Shown in pieces: positions 28,889-40,089 of a DNA stretch of 64,000 bases. Under the pieces are notes generated by a model. It saw nothing but the letters and a program-made list of their open reading frames with translations, had not been told where the DNA came from and did not search any database. How positions within the stretch are numbered: the stretch's first letter is position 1; every line of letters starts with the position of its first letter. The stretch comes from Candidatus Krumholzibacteriia bacterium. GTDB taxonomy: Bacteria; Krumholzibacteriota; Krumholzibacteriia; JAJRXK01. The DNA is taken from the NCBI GenBank assembly GCA_035268685.1, contig DATFKK010000173.1, positions 1 through 64,000 of the forward strand, given 5' to 3'. The translations under genes and the position numbers were made by a program.

Positions 28889-30526
28889 CTACCGCTCGCT
28901 CCCACGGCGCGGAGCGGTCCCCCGCGGCACCGCACCGGGCACCCGGGGCGGCAGGGCCGCCCACCCCTCGACCCGCAGGTGCGGGGGCGGATCCCCGAAG
29001 CGCTCCACGAGTGCGGCCGGTCCGATCAACCAGGCGGCCTCGGATCGCGCGGGCAGCGGGTCCACTCCGATCGTCACGGGGACGGGCGGGGAAGGAAGGC
29101 CGCGCAGGGCGTAGGCGTACAGATCGCTCAGCTCGTCGACTGCGTCGAACAGCGCCACGTAGCGATCGCGCTCCAGACCGCGTTCGTCCACCCGCTCGAC
29201 CAGCGTGTCGATCGCGGTGCGCCCGAAGGTGTCGCGCAGGGGAAGGAAGGCGTGCACGAGGGCCAGCAGGGCCCAGGCGCGCAGCAGCCATCCGCGCCGC
29301 GCGCGCACCGGTGCCCGCCACAGCCACAGCGCACCGAGCGTGACGAACGACCCCACCGCCAGTTGCGGCCACCACGGATCGGCACCGCGCAGCAGACCGA
29401 GAGTCTGCGCGCCGATCATGCCCATGATCGCCCGCGTGTTCAGCGCGTCGAACTCGAGCACGTTCGACGGTGACAGCAGCAGCAGCACTCCGCTCGCCAG
29501 TGCCACCCAGGGCGGAAACGTGGTCCACGCCAGCCACCGCCCGAGCAGGAGCGCCAACGGCGGCAGCGCCGGCAGGGCGTACCACCCGAGGTCCAGCTGC
29601 GCGAGGGCCGGACCCACGACCATGGGCACCGCCCACACCAGCAGGATCCACTCGGCCCGCGGCAGCGCCGGCCCGCGCCCGCGTGGCCACAGCAGCACGA
29701 AGGGCAGCAGGTACGACCACGGGAACAAACCGTCCTCGATCACCGAGGGGTAGAACATCCACCGGTGCCCGCGTTCCACGTGCAAGGCGACGCGTCCGGC
29801 GACCTCGCGCCCGAAGTAGGTGTCGACGAAGTCGGCCCCGTGCCGCGCGGCCATCACCGCGTGCCACGGAACGAGCACCACCGCGAAGGCGGCGATCGCC
29901 AGCGCCCACACCCGGGCCGGGATCGTGCGCCACGTCCCCAGGGCCACGATCGTCACCAGTGCCACGCCGCCGACCGGCACCACGTAGAAGGCGTGCTTGA
30001 CCATGCCGGCCAGCGCCACGCACGCGAGCGAGGCGATCCACCATCGCGCGTCCTCGCGCGTCTTCACCGCGAAGACCACGGCGAGGATCCACACCAGCAG
30101 CAGGGTACTGTCCATCTCGCCGGTGCGGCCGCAGTGGTGGTAGAGGAACTGGGTCGAGGTGAACAGCACGAGGGCGGCCCACCGCGATGCCCACACGCCG
30201 TAGAGCAGGCGGCCGAGCCACATCAGCGCCGCCACCGCCCCCAGCGCGGCGGCCGCCGACGGCAGGCGCACCGTCCACTCGTTCACGCCGAAGACCGCGG
30301 CCAGCGCCGCACTCGCCCACACCCGCAGCGGCGCCTTGTTGAACCAGGGCTCGCCTCGGATCTCGAAGTCGATCCAGTTGCCCGTCGCGAGCACGTGTTC
30401 CTGCACGAGTGCGTAGCGCGCCTCGTCCTGGTCGTGCAGCGAGTTCGAGCCCAGGCCGAAGAACAGCAGCACCGCGGCCAGGCCGAGCAGCCAGAGGTCG
30501 AAGGAGTTCAACGCGCCACGGTCCAT
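28889..30526 (-). CDS. ArnT-like family 39/83 glycosyltransferase
   Basis: 545 residues with about 12 membrane helices. The first periplasmic loop carries HDQDEARYALVQEHVLATGNW, the acidic DE-R-YA catalytic motif of ArnT and PMT-type enzymes, and a second conserved segment GEPWFNKAPLRVW. Such enzymes move a sugar from a polyprenyl-phosphate carrier onto lipid A, protein or polysaccharide outside the inner membrane. Acceptor and sugar unknown. A soluble tail of about 80 residues follows the last helix. Monocistronic between a terminator and the tRNA-Glu gene. Confidence 0.85.
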   Translation of the reverse strand: MDRGALNSFDLWLLGLAAVLLFFGLGSNSLHDQDEARYALVQEHVLATGNWIDFEIRGEPWFNKAPLRVWASAALAAVFGVNEWTVRLPSAAAALGAVAALMWLGRLLYGVWASRWAALVLFTSTQFLYHHCGRTGEMDSTLLLVWILAVVFAVKTREDARWWIASLACVALAGMVKHAFYVVPVGGVALVTIVALGTWRTIPARVWALAIAAFAVVLVPWHAVMAARHGADFVDTYFGREVAGRVALHVERGHRWMFYPSVIEDGLFPWSYLLPFVLLWPRGRGPALPRAEWILLVWAVPMVVGPALAQLDLGWYALPALPPLALLLGRWLAWTTFPPWVALASGVLLLLSPSNVLEFDALNTRAIMGMIGAQTLGLLRGADPWWPQLAVGSFVTLGALWLWRAPVRARRGWLLRAWALLALVHAFLPLRDTFGRTAIDTLVERVDERGLERDRYVALFDAVDELSDLYAYALRGLPSPPVPVTIGVDPLPARSEAAWLIGPAALVERFGDPPPHLRVEGWAALPPRVPGAVPRGTAPRRGSER

Positions 30527-30689
30527 GCGGCGCAGACTAGCGTGCGGGGGGCGCGGTGGCGATCAGGAAGGTGGGGCCGAGGGACGCTCCGGACGTCGTG
30601 GACCGTACGCGTCGGCGGCGGCTCCGGGAGCCGATCCCGGCACACAACGCAGAACGCGCCCCGATCCGCAGGATCGAGGCGCGTTCGAG

Positions 30690-30765
30690 TGGCAGCCCCT
30701 AGGGGAATCGAACCCCTGTTTCCGGACTGAGAACCCGGCGTCCTAGGCCACTAGACGAAGGGGCC
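30690..30765 (-). tRNA. tRNA-Glu (anticodon CTC)
   Basis: 76 bases with encoded CCA. Seven-base acceptor GGCCCCT/AGGGGCT, D arm with TAGTGGCCTA, anticodon stem CCGGG/TCCGG around loop TTCTCAG (anticodon CTC, reads GAG), T arm with TTCGATT. Confidence 0.95.
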
Positions 30766-30773
30766 ACAAGGCC

Positions 30774-30799
30774 ACCCGCGGCGGTCTCCCGCCGCGGGT
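30774..30799 (-). other. Strong hairpin at the start of the tRNA-Glu transcript
   Basis: Perfect 11-base stem ACCCGCGGCGG/CCGCCGCGGGT with a four-base loop. By the mapped promoter it falls in the first bases of the tRNA precursor; it could instead end the upstream DUF4301 transcript, but no T-run follows. Confidence 0.5.
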
Positions 30800-30804
30800 C
30801 GGTC

Positions 30805-30832
30805 AGTATAGAAAACTCCGGGCTGGTCGCAA
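30805..30832 (-). promoter_or_regulatory. tRNA-Glu promoter
   Basis: Minus strand TTGCGA (30827-30832), 16-base spacer containing TTTTC, TATACT (30805-30810). Predicted start near 30798, about 33 bases before the mature tRNA. Confidence 0.65.
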
Positions 30833-30841
30833 GCACTCCGA

Positions 30842-32377
30842 TCAGCCCGGCTGGTGGGCCGGTCGCAGCAGGTCGACCACCGTCTTCACCGGATTGAAGG
30901 TCTCGAGCGGCACCTCCACGAACACGGTGTTCCAGTGGGCCATGGCGCCGTTCCACAGGCCCGGGCGCTCCAGCGCCTTCAGGTCGACCCCATCTTTCGA
31001 CTTCTTTGCGATGAATCCGGTCTCGGGGTCGACGAAGCGGGACAGGTCGTGCGGCCGGCCCTCGGGATCGCGCAGGGCGCAGGCCAGGTCCACCGGGTTG
31101 AAGTGGGTCGAGGCCCGGAAGTGCTTCTCCTGCTCGGGATCGTCGTGGTCGACCTGGCTGCTCTCGACGATCTGCAGGCTCAAGCCACCGTCGGCCGCGC
31201 GCACGCGGAAGGGCCCGCCGCCGGGCTCGCCCTCGTTGCGGACCATCCCACACACGCGCAGGGGCCTGGCCAGGACGTCGAACAGCCACGCCCGGCGCGA
31301 GTCGGGTCCACCCTCGAGCACCGGGTCGGGCGGGGTGCGGTGCAACCAGCTCTGGACGAAGTCCATGGCCTCGTCGAGCACCTCGACCCCGTCGTGGAGC
31401 TTGCGCCACAGCTCGTGCGCGCCGGCCTGGCGCTCGAGCAACACGCCGGCGAGCAGGTGCTGGTTCTCGACCACGGCGTCGCGGCGCTCCCGCGGGACCA
31501 CGTTGTCGATGTTCTTGATCAGCACGACGTCGGCGTGGAGGGCGTCGAGATTGCCGATCAGCGCGCCGTGGCCGCCGGGGCGGAAGACCAGCCGGCCGTC
31601 GTCGTCGCGCAGGGGCTGGTCGCGCAGGTCCACCGCGACGGTGTCCGTCGACGGCGACTGCACGCTGAAGCCGACCTCGTGCGGAGTGCGCGCGGCGGCG
31701 CAGTGCTGCTCGATCTCGTCGTAGAACTCCGGGGGCACGGTGAAGTGCACGCGGCCCCGGCCGCCGCGATCGGCGACGACCTGCGAGGTCTCGTCGAGCT
31801 GCTCCTCGAAGGCCGTGCGTACGCCGTCGGGAGTACGATGGAAGGGGATCAGGCCCTTGGGCCGATCGGCGAAGTCGAGGTCCTCGAGCAGCACGCGCAG
31901 GACCACGCGGCGATCGCCGTCGCCGTCGAGCACCTGCTCGGGCTCGTGACCGGCGGCACGCACCGCGTCGCGCACCTGCGCGGCGAAGGCGAAGTCGTCG
32001 AAGCGGTCGAAGAAACGCGCCACGAGCGCGTCGTCACTGCTGCCGCCGCGGGCCTCGGCCAGCGCGGCCGGGTCGAGCGGACGCGGATCCTGCAGCCGAC
32101 CGGCCAGCGCCTTGAACATGCGCGAGGCGGCCCCGCTGGCCGGCACGAACTTCATCAGCCGGCCGGCGGACGAAGCCTCGCGGCCGCGGGCGACGAGTTC
32201 GGCGCGGCGGGCGTCGTCGTCGATCACCTCGATGCCATGGTCCGGCGTCGCCGGTCCCACCACTTCGAGCGGCGGGAACCCGCGCCGGAAGCACTCCAGC
32301 TGGCGTTCGAACTCCTCGCGGGAGATCCCGCGTTGCTCGAGCTGTCCGAGGTCGGCGTCGGTCAGGTCGTAGGCCAT
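30842..32377 (-). CDS. DUF4301 family protein
   Basis: 511 residues. Features of DUF4301 seen here: FVPASGAASRMFKAL near residue 75, PKGLIPFHRTPDGVRTAFEEQ near 175, FRPGGHGALIGNLDAL near 285, IKNIDNVVPRERR near 310, and the end HWNTVFVEVPLETFNPVKTVVDLLRP. The PASGAASRM and GGHGAL segments recall nucleotidyl-transferase-like (sugar-phosphate uridylyltransferase) loops, but the family has no established function. ATG at 32377. Lies between two tRNA genes in the same direction. Confidence 0.85.
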   Translation of the reverse strand: MAYDLTDADLGQLEQRGISREEFERQLECFRRGFPPLEVVGPATPDHGIEVIDDDARRAELVARGREASSAGRLMKFVPASGAASRMFKALAGRLQDPRPLDPAALAEARGGSSDDALVARFFDRFDDFAFAAQVRDAVRAAGHEPEQVLDGDGDRRVVLRVLLEDLDFADRPKGLIPFHRTPDGVRTAFEEQLDETSQVVADRGGRGRVHFTVPPEFYDEIEQHCAAARTPHEVGFSVQSPSTDTVAVDLRDQPLRDDDGRLVFRPGGHGALIGNLDALHADVVLIKNIDNVVPRERRDAVVENQHLLAGVLLERQAGAHELWRKLHDGVEVLDEAMDFVQSWLHRTPPDPVLEGGPDSRRAWLFDVLARPLRVCGMVRNEGEPGGGPFRVRAADGGLSLQIVESSQVDHDDPEQEKHFRASTHFNPVDLACALRDPEGRPHDLSRFVDPETGFIAKKSKDGVDLKALERPGLWNGAMAHWNTVFVEVPLETFNPVKTVVDLLRPAHQPG

Positions 32378-32504
32378 GGCTCCGTGCGACCGCGTGGGAA
32401 CTGCGAACGCCCCGGTCGGCCGACCGGGGCGTCGAAACGGCGTTGCCGCGGTAGCTCGCAACGTCGTGACGGCGCGTCTGGTCGCGCGCCGCACTCGATG
32501 AGGA

Positions 32505-32578
32505 TGGTTGCCCGGGGAGGATTCGAACCCCCACATACGGGACCAGAACCCGCTGTCCTGCCATTAGACGACCGGGCA
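32505..32578 (-). tRNA. tRNA-Gln (anticodon CTG)
   Basis: 74 bases with encoded CCA. Acceptor TGCCCGG/CCGGGCA, anticodon stem GCGGG/CCCGT around loop TTCTGGT (anticodon CTG, reads CAG), T loop TTCGAAT, discriminator A. Next to gltX on the same strand. Confidence 0.95.
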
Positions 32579-32588
32579 GTGCCGCTAA

Positions 32589-32617
32589 GGGTTAATCACC
32601 CGGCGGGGGGTTGGCAA
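32589..32617 (-). promoter_or_regulatory. Weak candidate promoter of tRNA-Gln
   Basis: Minus strand TTGCCA (32612-32617), 17-base spacer, TAACCC (32589-32594), starting about 11 bases before the mature 5' end. The -10 is poor, and readthrough from gltX is an alternative. Confidence 0.3.
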
Positions 32618-32653
32618 GGCCTTTCCCGCCGTGTGCGGCCTCTGCGGGGCCTC

Positions 32654-34096
32654 TCAGGCCAGTCTGGGCTCGCGCAGACGTCGGACCACCCGCTCGCGCC
32701 CGAGCAGCTCCATGGCATCGAACAGGCTCGGGCCACTGGTGCTGCCGCTGATCGCGAAGCGGGCCGGGTGGATGTACGCCCCCGGCTTCTCCTCGGTCTC
32801 CTCGGCCAGCGCCCGCAGCGAGGCCTCGGCCGACGCCGCATCGAAGGTCTCGGCCGCCTCGTAGGTGTCGGCCAGGCGCCGCAGCCGGTCGCGGGCGGCG
32901 TCGTCGATCTGCGCCGCACCCTCGGCATCGACCGGGTAGTCGTCACTGAAGTAGCTCGACAGGTGCGACACGGTGCGGTCGAAGTGGCGGAAGCGGTTGC
33001 CCAACAGTCCGAGCAACCGTCCCAGCGTCTCCAGACCACCGCGGTCGTCGGCGTCGACCACGTCCGCCTCGGCCAGGATCGCCCAGGCCTGCTCGGCCTT
33101 GCGCTTCGGATCCATGGCCTTCATGTGCTCGCCGTTCAGATGGCGCGCCTTCTCGTAGTCGAAGACCGCGGCGGTGTGGTTCAGGCGCTTGAGCGAGAAC
33201 TTCTTGATGATCTGATCGACCGTGAAGAACTCCTGGTCGTTGCCCGGCGACCAGCCGAGCAGGGCCAGGTAGTTGACCACGGCCTCGGGCAGCCAGTGCT
33301 GGTCGCGGAACTCCTCCACACTGGCCGCGCCGTGGCGCTTGCTCAGGCGCTTCTTGTCGGGGCCCAGGATCATCGGCATGTGGCCGAACTTCGGCACGCG
33401 GCGGCCCATGGCCTTGTACACGTGGATCTGCCGCGGCGTGTTGCTCACGTGGTCGTCGCCGCGCAGCACGTGGCTGATCTCCATGAGCGCGTCGTCGATC
33501 ACGCAGGCGAAGTTGTAGGTGGGAAAGCCGTCGCTCTTCACCGCGATCCAGTCGTCGAGCACGGCGCAGTCGAACTCCATGTCGCCCTTCACCAGATCGG
33601 TCCACTTGATCGATCCCTCATCGGGCATGCGCACGCGGATGGTCGAGGTGCGGCCCTGGGCCTCGAGCTTCGCGCGCTCGTCGTCGGACAGGTCGCGGTA
33701 GGGCCAGTCGGCCGGGCCGAGCACGCCCTCGGCCTCGAGCTTCTTCCGCCGGGCTTCGTCCTCCTCGGCCGTGGAGTAGTCGCGGTACAGAACGCCCTCG
33801 GCGAGCAGGCGGTCGATCTGCTCGCGGTACAGGTCCATGCGCTCGCTCTGCACGTAGGGTCCGTACTCGCCGCCCTTTCCCGGACCCTCGTCCCAGTCCA
33901 GCCCCAGCCACTGCATGGCGCGCAGGATCTGCTGGTGCGACTCCCGGGTGCTGCGCTCCTGGTCGGTGTCCTCGATGCGCAGTACGAAGGTGCCCTTCTG
34001 CGCCCGGGCGTACAGCCAGTTGAACAGCGCGGTGCGCGCGCCTCCGACGTGCAGGGTGCCGGTGGGGCTCGGTGCGAAACGGCAGCGGATGCTCAT
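32654..34096 (-). CDS. gltX: Glutamyl-tRNA synthetase
   Basis: Charges tRNA-Glu with glutamate. 480 residues, standard length. Class I signatures: HVGG (HIGH-type) within FAPSPTGTLHVGGART at the N-terminus and KRLSKRHGA (KMSKS-type) near 245. GluRS sequence features RIEDTDQERS, FDCAVLDDWIAVKSDGFPTYNFA and VLRGDDHVSNTPRQ are intact. Whether it is discriminating or also charges tRNA-Gln (with GatCAB repair) cannot be decided; a tRNA-Gln gene lies 75 bases downstream. Starts 16 bases after the lipoprotein gene stop, so the two may be cotranscribed. Confidence 0.95.
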   Translation of the reverse strand: MSIRCRFAPSPTGTLHVGGARTALFNWLYARAQKGTFVLRIEDTDQERSTRESHQQILRAMQWLGLDWDEGPGKGGEYGPYVQSERMDLYREQIDRLLAEGVLYRDYSTAEEDEARRKKLEAEGVLGPADWPYRDLSDDERAKLEAQGRTSTIRVRMPDEGSIKWTDLVKGDMEFDCAVLDDWIAVKSDGFPTYNFACVIDDALMEISHVLRGDDHVSNTPRQIHVYKAMGRRVPKFGHMPMILGPDKKRLSKRHGAASVEEFRDQHWLPEAVVNYLALLGWSPGNDQEFFTVDQIIKKFSLKRLNHTAAVFDYEKARHLNGEHMKAMDPKRKAEQAWAILAEADVVDADDRGGLETLGRLLGLLGNRFRHFDRTVSHLSSYFSDDYPVDAEGAAQIDDAARDRLRRLADTYEAAETFDAASAEASLRALAEETEEKPGAYIHPARFAISGSTSGPSLFDAMELLGRERVVRRLREPRLA

Positions 34097-34111
34097 GGAT
34101 CTCTCCGGGGA

Positions 34112-35092
34112 CTAGTTGGTGTGGCCGGGACGCGTGCGCGTCGGTTCTCCGCGGACGGTCGGGTCGATCGCGGCCAGCCAGGTCTCCGGGTCGACCCCGT
34201 AGACCTGTTCGACCGCGTCCTCGAACCGTGCGCCCGCTTCGACGATGTCGAGCAGGTCCTGCACGCGATCCCATCCCCAGGTCTCGGACAGGTGCCACAC
34301 CATGAGGAAGGCGTTGTAGCGCGCGATGCGTCCCTGGGCGCGATCGACGAGCGGGTAGACGTGCTGCTCGACCTCGGCCGGCGTCATGAGCACGGGCAGG
34401 TCACGCGCGCGGAACTCGGCCATGAAGCTCAGGTGCTCGAAGCCTTCTTCGGACAGGTAGCTCGAGATGCCCTCGCGCAACCACATGGGAATGCGGCCGT
34501 GGGTCTTCTCGTCGAGCAGGGCCTGGGCGATCGAGGCGTAGGCCACGTGCCCGGCGAGCGTACGCCGGAACATCATGCTGATCGGCTGCACGAAGACGCT
34601 GCGACCCACGACGAGATGGGTGACCCAGAACTCGCGCCCCGACAACCGACGCCAGTGGTCGGCGTCGTCGGCACCGAACACCGTGAGCTTCGGCGGCGAC
34701 TCCATACGCAGCTGCTCGCTCACTTCCACGTACGCGAGATCGCAGATCTCGAGGTAGTGGCCGATCAGCGCCGGCCCGCAACAGGTGCTCTCGTGCACGC
34801 GCACCCAGCGCGACTCGAGGTACTCGTCGGTCACGGTGAGGTACGGGTGATCCTGCTGCTGCTGGTTCACGAAGTACGCGCGGGGGCCGTAGGTCACGCC
34901 CTCGTCGTCGAACAACACACCCCACTCGAGGCTCGAGAATTCGTGCTTGAAGTCGGGGTAGCCCTCGGCCTCCAGGCGCTCTTCGGTGTAGGCCCAGTAG
35001 AGGCCGCGGTCGGGGGCCGGCATGCTGCTGCCACAGCCGGTCGCCAGCAGCGAGGCGACGGCGAGCAGGAAGAGGAGCGACGATCGCACCAT
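34112..35092 (-). CDS. Lipoprotein resembling peptidase-MA-like proteins, zinc motif missing
   Basis: 326 residues. Lipoprotein signal (LFLLAVASLLATGC). The segment IPMWLREGISSYLSEEGFEHL near 225 matches the second half of the gluzincin/peptidase-MA signature (P-x-WL-x-EG-x-x-x-YL), but the expected upstream HExxH is replaced by AGHVAYASIAQALL, so zinc binding looks lost. Alternatively a non-enzymatic periplasmic protein. Start ATG at 35092. Between ilvC and gltX, same strand; the gap to ilvC is 29 bases. Confidence 0.7.
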   Translation of the reverse strand: MVRSSLLFLLAVASLLATGCGSSMPAPDRGLYWAYTEERLEAEGYPDFKHEFSSLEWGVLFDDEGVTYGPRAYFVNQQQQDHPYLTVTDEYLESRWVRVHESTCCGPALIGHYLEICDLAYVEVSEQLRMESPPKLTVFGADDADHWRRLSGREFWVTHLVVGRSVFVQPISMMFRRTLAGHVAYASIAQALLDEKTHGRIPMWLREGISSYLSEEGFEHLSFMAEFRARDLPVLMTPAEVEQHVYPLVDRAQGRIARYNAFLMVWHLSETWGWDRVQDLLDIVEAGARFEDAVEQVYGVDPETWLAAIDPTVRGEPTRTRPGHTN

Positions 35093-35121
35093 GACGTGGG
35101 ACTCCGGTGTTGCGGGATCGT

Positions 35122-36147
35122 TCAGTCGGATTCGGCCTCGCTCGACGAATCGAGCCGGCACCGTTGCAGGAACCCGCGCAGGGCCTGGCCGGTTCCCACG
35201 AGCGGGTGGGCGGCCTCGCGATCGATCGCCTCGCGCAGCGACGCGCCGCCGTCGCGCTGGTCGTCCTCGAAGGCCCGGGCGAAGCGGCCCGACTCGATGT
35301 CGTCGAGCAGGTCCTGCATGGCCTGCCGGCTGGCGTCGCCGATCACGCGGCGCCCGGCGCGGAGGCCGCCGTAGGCCGCCGTGGTCGAGATCTTCTCGCG
35401 CATGCCCTCGATCCCGTGCGTGTACAGCAGGTCGACGATGATCTTCACCTCGTGCACGCACTCGAAGTAGGCCGTCTCGGGCGAATGGCCGCGATCGACC
35501 AGCGTCTCCCACGCGGCCACGATCAGTTCGACCAGCCCACCGCACAGCACGGCCTGCTCGCCGAACTGGTCGGACACGGCCTCTTCGCGGAACGAAGAGA
35601 GGAATCCGCCGCCGGCCAGCGCGCCGCAGGCGTCGGCGTAGGCCAGCGCGAGGGCGAGCGTGTCGTCGGGATCGGGTCCGGCCACGCCGATCAGCGACGG
35701 CAGCCCGCCGCCGTTGCGGTAGGCGGTGCGCAAGGCGTGGCCCTGTCCCTTGGGTGCCACCAGGAAGGCCCGCCGGCCCTCGGGCAGGACCACCCGTTCG
35801 AAGGCGAGGGCGTAGCCGTGACCGAAGGCGACCACGGCGTCGTCCTTCCACCGGGGAAGAACGTCCTCGGTGAAGACTCGGGCCTGCACCTCGTCGGGAA
35901 CGAGCAGCATGATCACGTCGGCGACCGCACTCGCCTCGGCGGGAGCGAGGACCTCGAAGCCGTCGCGCGCTGCGTTCGCGGCGCCCGTGCCCCCTGGGCG
36001 CGCCCCGACCACGACGTCGACCCCGCTGTCGCGCAGGTTCAGCGCGTGGGCGTGGCCCTGGTTGCCGTACCCGAGCACGGCCACCCGCCGGCCGGACAAC
36101 AGTTCGGGCCGGGCGTCGGAGCGTTCGAAGCGTCGCGGAGTGGTCAT
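35122..36147 (-). CDS. ilvC: Ketol-acid reductoisomerase
   Basis: Second step of branched-chain amino acid synthesis: isomerises and reduces acetolactate or acetohydroxybutyrate with NAD(P)H and magnesium. 341 residues, class I length. Rossmann motif VLGYGNQGHAHALNL near 25, then LLVPDEVQ, FGHGYAL, VAPKGQGH, and the knotted C-terminal domain with VSDQFGEQAVLCGGLVELI and AYFECVHEVKIIVDLLY (metal-binding Asp and Glu). No ilvB/ilvN/ilvD neighbours. ATG at 36147; the in-frame codons upstream are basic and not conserved-looking. Confidence 0.93.
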   Translation of the reverse strand: MTTPRRFERSDARPELLSGRRVAVLGYGNQGHAHALNLRDSGVDVVVGARPGGTGAANAARDGFEVLAPAEASAVADVIMLLVPDEVQARVFTEDVLPRWKDDAVVAFGHGYALAFERVVLPEGRRAFLVAPKGQGHALRTAYRNGGGLPSLIGVAGPDPDDTLALALAYADACGALAGGGFLSSFREEAVSDQFGEQAVLCGGLVELIVAAWETLVDRGHSPETAYFECVHEVKIIVDLLYTHGIEGMREKISTTAAYGGLRAGRRVIGDASRQAMQDLLDDIESGRFARAFEDDQRDGGASLREAIDREAAHPLVGTGQALRGFLQRCRLDSSSEAESD

Positions 36148-36242
36148 GGCGAGGCGGCACCGGGTTCGGGACGGGCGAATCGACCGCAGGAGAATGGCAC
36201 GGGCTCGGGTCCGCCGCCACCCGCGACGGCCGCTGCGGGCGT

Positions 36243-36269
36243 TTGACAACCGCCAGGGGCGTGTCTAAC
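36243..36269 (+). promoter_or_regulatory. tRNA-Met promoter
   Basis: Perfect -35 TTGACA (36243-36248) and TCTAAC (36264-36269) with a 15-base spacer; TAACGT (36266-36271) at 17 bases is an alternative -10. About 70 bases before the mature tRNA. Confidence 0.6.
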
Positions 36270-36342
36270 GTTGCTGCTCGCTCGCGAGCAGGTCCGCCTC
36301 GACAACAGGCCCCTGCACCACGCTCGCGGGCACCGGCCCGGG

Positions 36343-36419
36343 GGCGGTGTAGCTCAGTCGGTTAGAGCAGCGGAATCATAATCCGCGTGTCCGGGGTTCG
36401 AATCCCTGCGCCGCCACCA
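36343..36419 (+). tRNA. tRNA-Met (anticodon CAT, elongator type)
   Basis: 77 bases with encoded CCA. Acceptor GGCGGTG/CGCCGCC with a 1-72 pair (so not initiator), anticodon stem GCGGA/TCCGC around loop ATCATAA (CAT), T loop TTCGAAT. tRNA-Ile read by lysidine-modified CAT is the alternative; TilS, the lysidine enzyme, is encoded 57 bases downstream. Confidence 0.88.
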
Positions 36420-36475
36420 ATTCCACCCACGCCGGCGAGAGCGGTCGTCCCGGACCGCCGAGGCAGCCCACGCGA

Positions 36476-37888
36476 TTGACCGCCTTCGACCTGATCGCCC
36501 ACGTCCGGGCGCTCGCGCCCGCCGACGGAGCTCCCGCACCGGGAGACCACGTGGTCGTCGCCGTGTCCGGCGGGGCCGACTCGGTCGCGCTGTTCGACGC
36601 GCTGCACACGCTGGCGCCGGAGTGCGGCTGGCGGCTGACCCTCGCCCACCTCGACCACGGCCTGCGCCCGGATTCCGGGCAGGACGTCGCATTCTGCCGG
36701 GCGCTGTGCGCGGAGCGCGGCGTCGAACTGGTCACCGAGCGGGTGGACGTGGCGGCGGTGGCCGCCGAAAGCGGCGCCGGGATCGAGGCGGCCGGCCGTC
36801 GGGCGCGCCACGATTTCCTCGAACGGGTGCGGGTCGGCCACGGCGCCGACCGGATCGCGACCGCGCACCACCTCGACGACCACGCCGAGAGCGTGCTGCT
36901 GGCCCTGGGTCGCGGCACCGGCCTGCGCGGTCTGCGCGGCGTGGCACCCGTCGACGGCCGGCGGATCCGCCCGCTGCGAGCCGTCCGGCGCGAGGCCCTG
37001 CGCGCGCACCTGCGCGCCCGCGGCCTCGCCTGGCGCGAGGACCCGACCAACGCCGATACCGAACTCACCCGCAACCGGTTGCGCCACAATGTTTTGCCTG
37101 AATTGATCGAGACCTTCGACCCCGGTGTGGTCGAGCGGATCGGCCGTCTGGGCGCCCACGCGGCCGCCGACGTCGCCCTGCTCGACGCCTTGGTCGAAGA
37201 GAAACTCGAGTCGCTGCGGCGGACCGGGCCCGACGGAGCCTTGGTCCTCGACCGCGCGGGCTTCCTCGGAGCCGCTCCGGAACTGCGTTCGGCCCTCCTC
37301 CGGGCGGCCGCAAGACACCTTTTTCCAACGGGTTCACACCAGAAATGGAACGCCGACCGGGTCTCGGACGTTCTACGGTTCATCGAACGGGCCCACGCCG
37401 GCCAGCGCTGGTCGCTGCCCGGGGCGGGTCGTCTGGCGATCGAACGGGATCGCCTCATCCTCATGAAGGTTTCCGACGAACAGTCCGTCACGGGCTCTGG
37501 CACCCTCGGGCCCGACCGGGCGAGGCTCCGGACCGAGCTTTTGCCCACCCGAGGCCGAGGGTGTAGTTTTTCAGGGCCTCCCATGACGACGTTCGTCGAT
37601 GCCACCCGTGTCCGTCCTCCCTTCGAGCTCCGCGCGATCCGGCCCGGAGATCGGCTGAAGCCGCGGGGAAGGGCCGGCCACAGGAAGATCACGACCCTGC
37701 TCAGCGAACACGGAATCCCGAGAGAGGATCGTTCGCGGCAACTCGTGGTCTGCGATCGCGAGCGGGTGGTGTGGGCCGTCGGGCTCGACGCCTGCGACGC
37801 GGCGGACATCGCAACGACGACCCGTTGGGTCTGGCACTTGCGTGTCGAGGAAGCGGACGATGTCCCGTCCGCGGACCGCGGCACGTAG
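36476..37888 (+). CDS. tilS: tRNA(Ile)-lysidine synthetase
   Basis: Converts C34 of tRNA-Ile(CAT) to lysidine so that it reads AUA. 470 residues. PP-loop VVVAVSGGADSVALFDAL near residue 25, then LAHLDHGLRP, AAGRRARHDFL and ATAHHLDDHAESVLL, all TilS signatures; the C-terminal domain (about 385-455) contains RPGDRLKPRGRAGHRKITTLLSEHGIP. Start read as TTG at 36476 because no ATG or GTG precedes the fold; spacing to the nearest GAGG is long, so the start is uncertain. Downstream ftsH is the common partner in bacteria. Confidence 0.9.
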   Translation: MTAFDLIAHVRALAPADGAPAPGDHVVVAVSGGADSVALFDALHTLAPECGWRLTLAHLDHGLRPDSGQDVAFCRALCAERGVELVTERVDVAAVAAESGAGIEAAGRRARHDFLERVRVGHGADRIATAHHLDDHAESVLLALGRGTGLRGLRGVAPVDGRRIRPLRAVRREALRAHLRARGLAWREDPTNADTELTRNRLRHNVLPELIETFDPGVVERIGRLGAHAAADVALLDALVEEKLESLRRTGPDGALVLDRAGFLGAAPELRSALLRAAARHLFPTGSHQKWNADRVSDVLRFIERAHAGQRWSLPGAGRLAIERDRLILMKVSDEQSVTGSGTLGPDRARLRTELLPTRGRGCSFSGPPMTTFVDATRVRPPFELRAIRPGDRLKPRGRAGHRKITTLLSEHGIPREDRSRQLVVCDRERVVWAVGLDACDAADIATTTRWVWHLRVEEADDVPSADRGT

Positions 37889-37951
37889 ATCCGGGCACCG
37901 GCCGTGGGCCCACGCGCCACGGCCGAACTCGATCGGAAAGGATCGCGTCCC

Positions 37952-40003
<2,052 letters not shown>

Positions 40004-40049
40004 GGTTCGCGGCTCGCGTCCGCGTGGCAGTTCGCTCCTTCCGGAGCAA

Positions 40050-40087
40050 CACGAAGCCCCTCGCCGGTGTCGGTGGGGGGTTTCGTG
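40050..40087. terminator. Probable terminator after ftsH
   Basis: Imperfect stem pairing CACGAAGCCCC (40050-40060) with GGGGGGTTTCGTG (40075-40087) across a GC-rich loop, followed by only short T content. Confidence 0.45.
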
Positions 40088-40089
40088 GT

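Noticed and set aside
30854-35374. A 1506-codon open frame on the plus strand
   Set aside because: It runs antisense through DUF4301, tRNA-Gln, gltX, the lipoprotein and ilvC, all well supported on the minus strand. It is low-complexity His/Gln/Arg-rich, as expected from GC bias.
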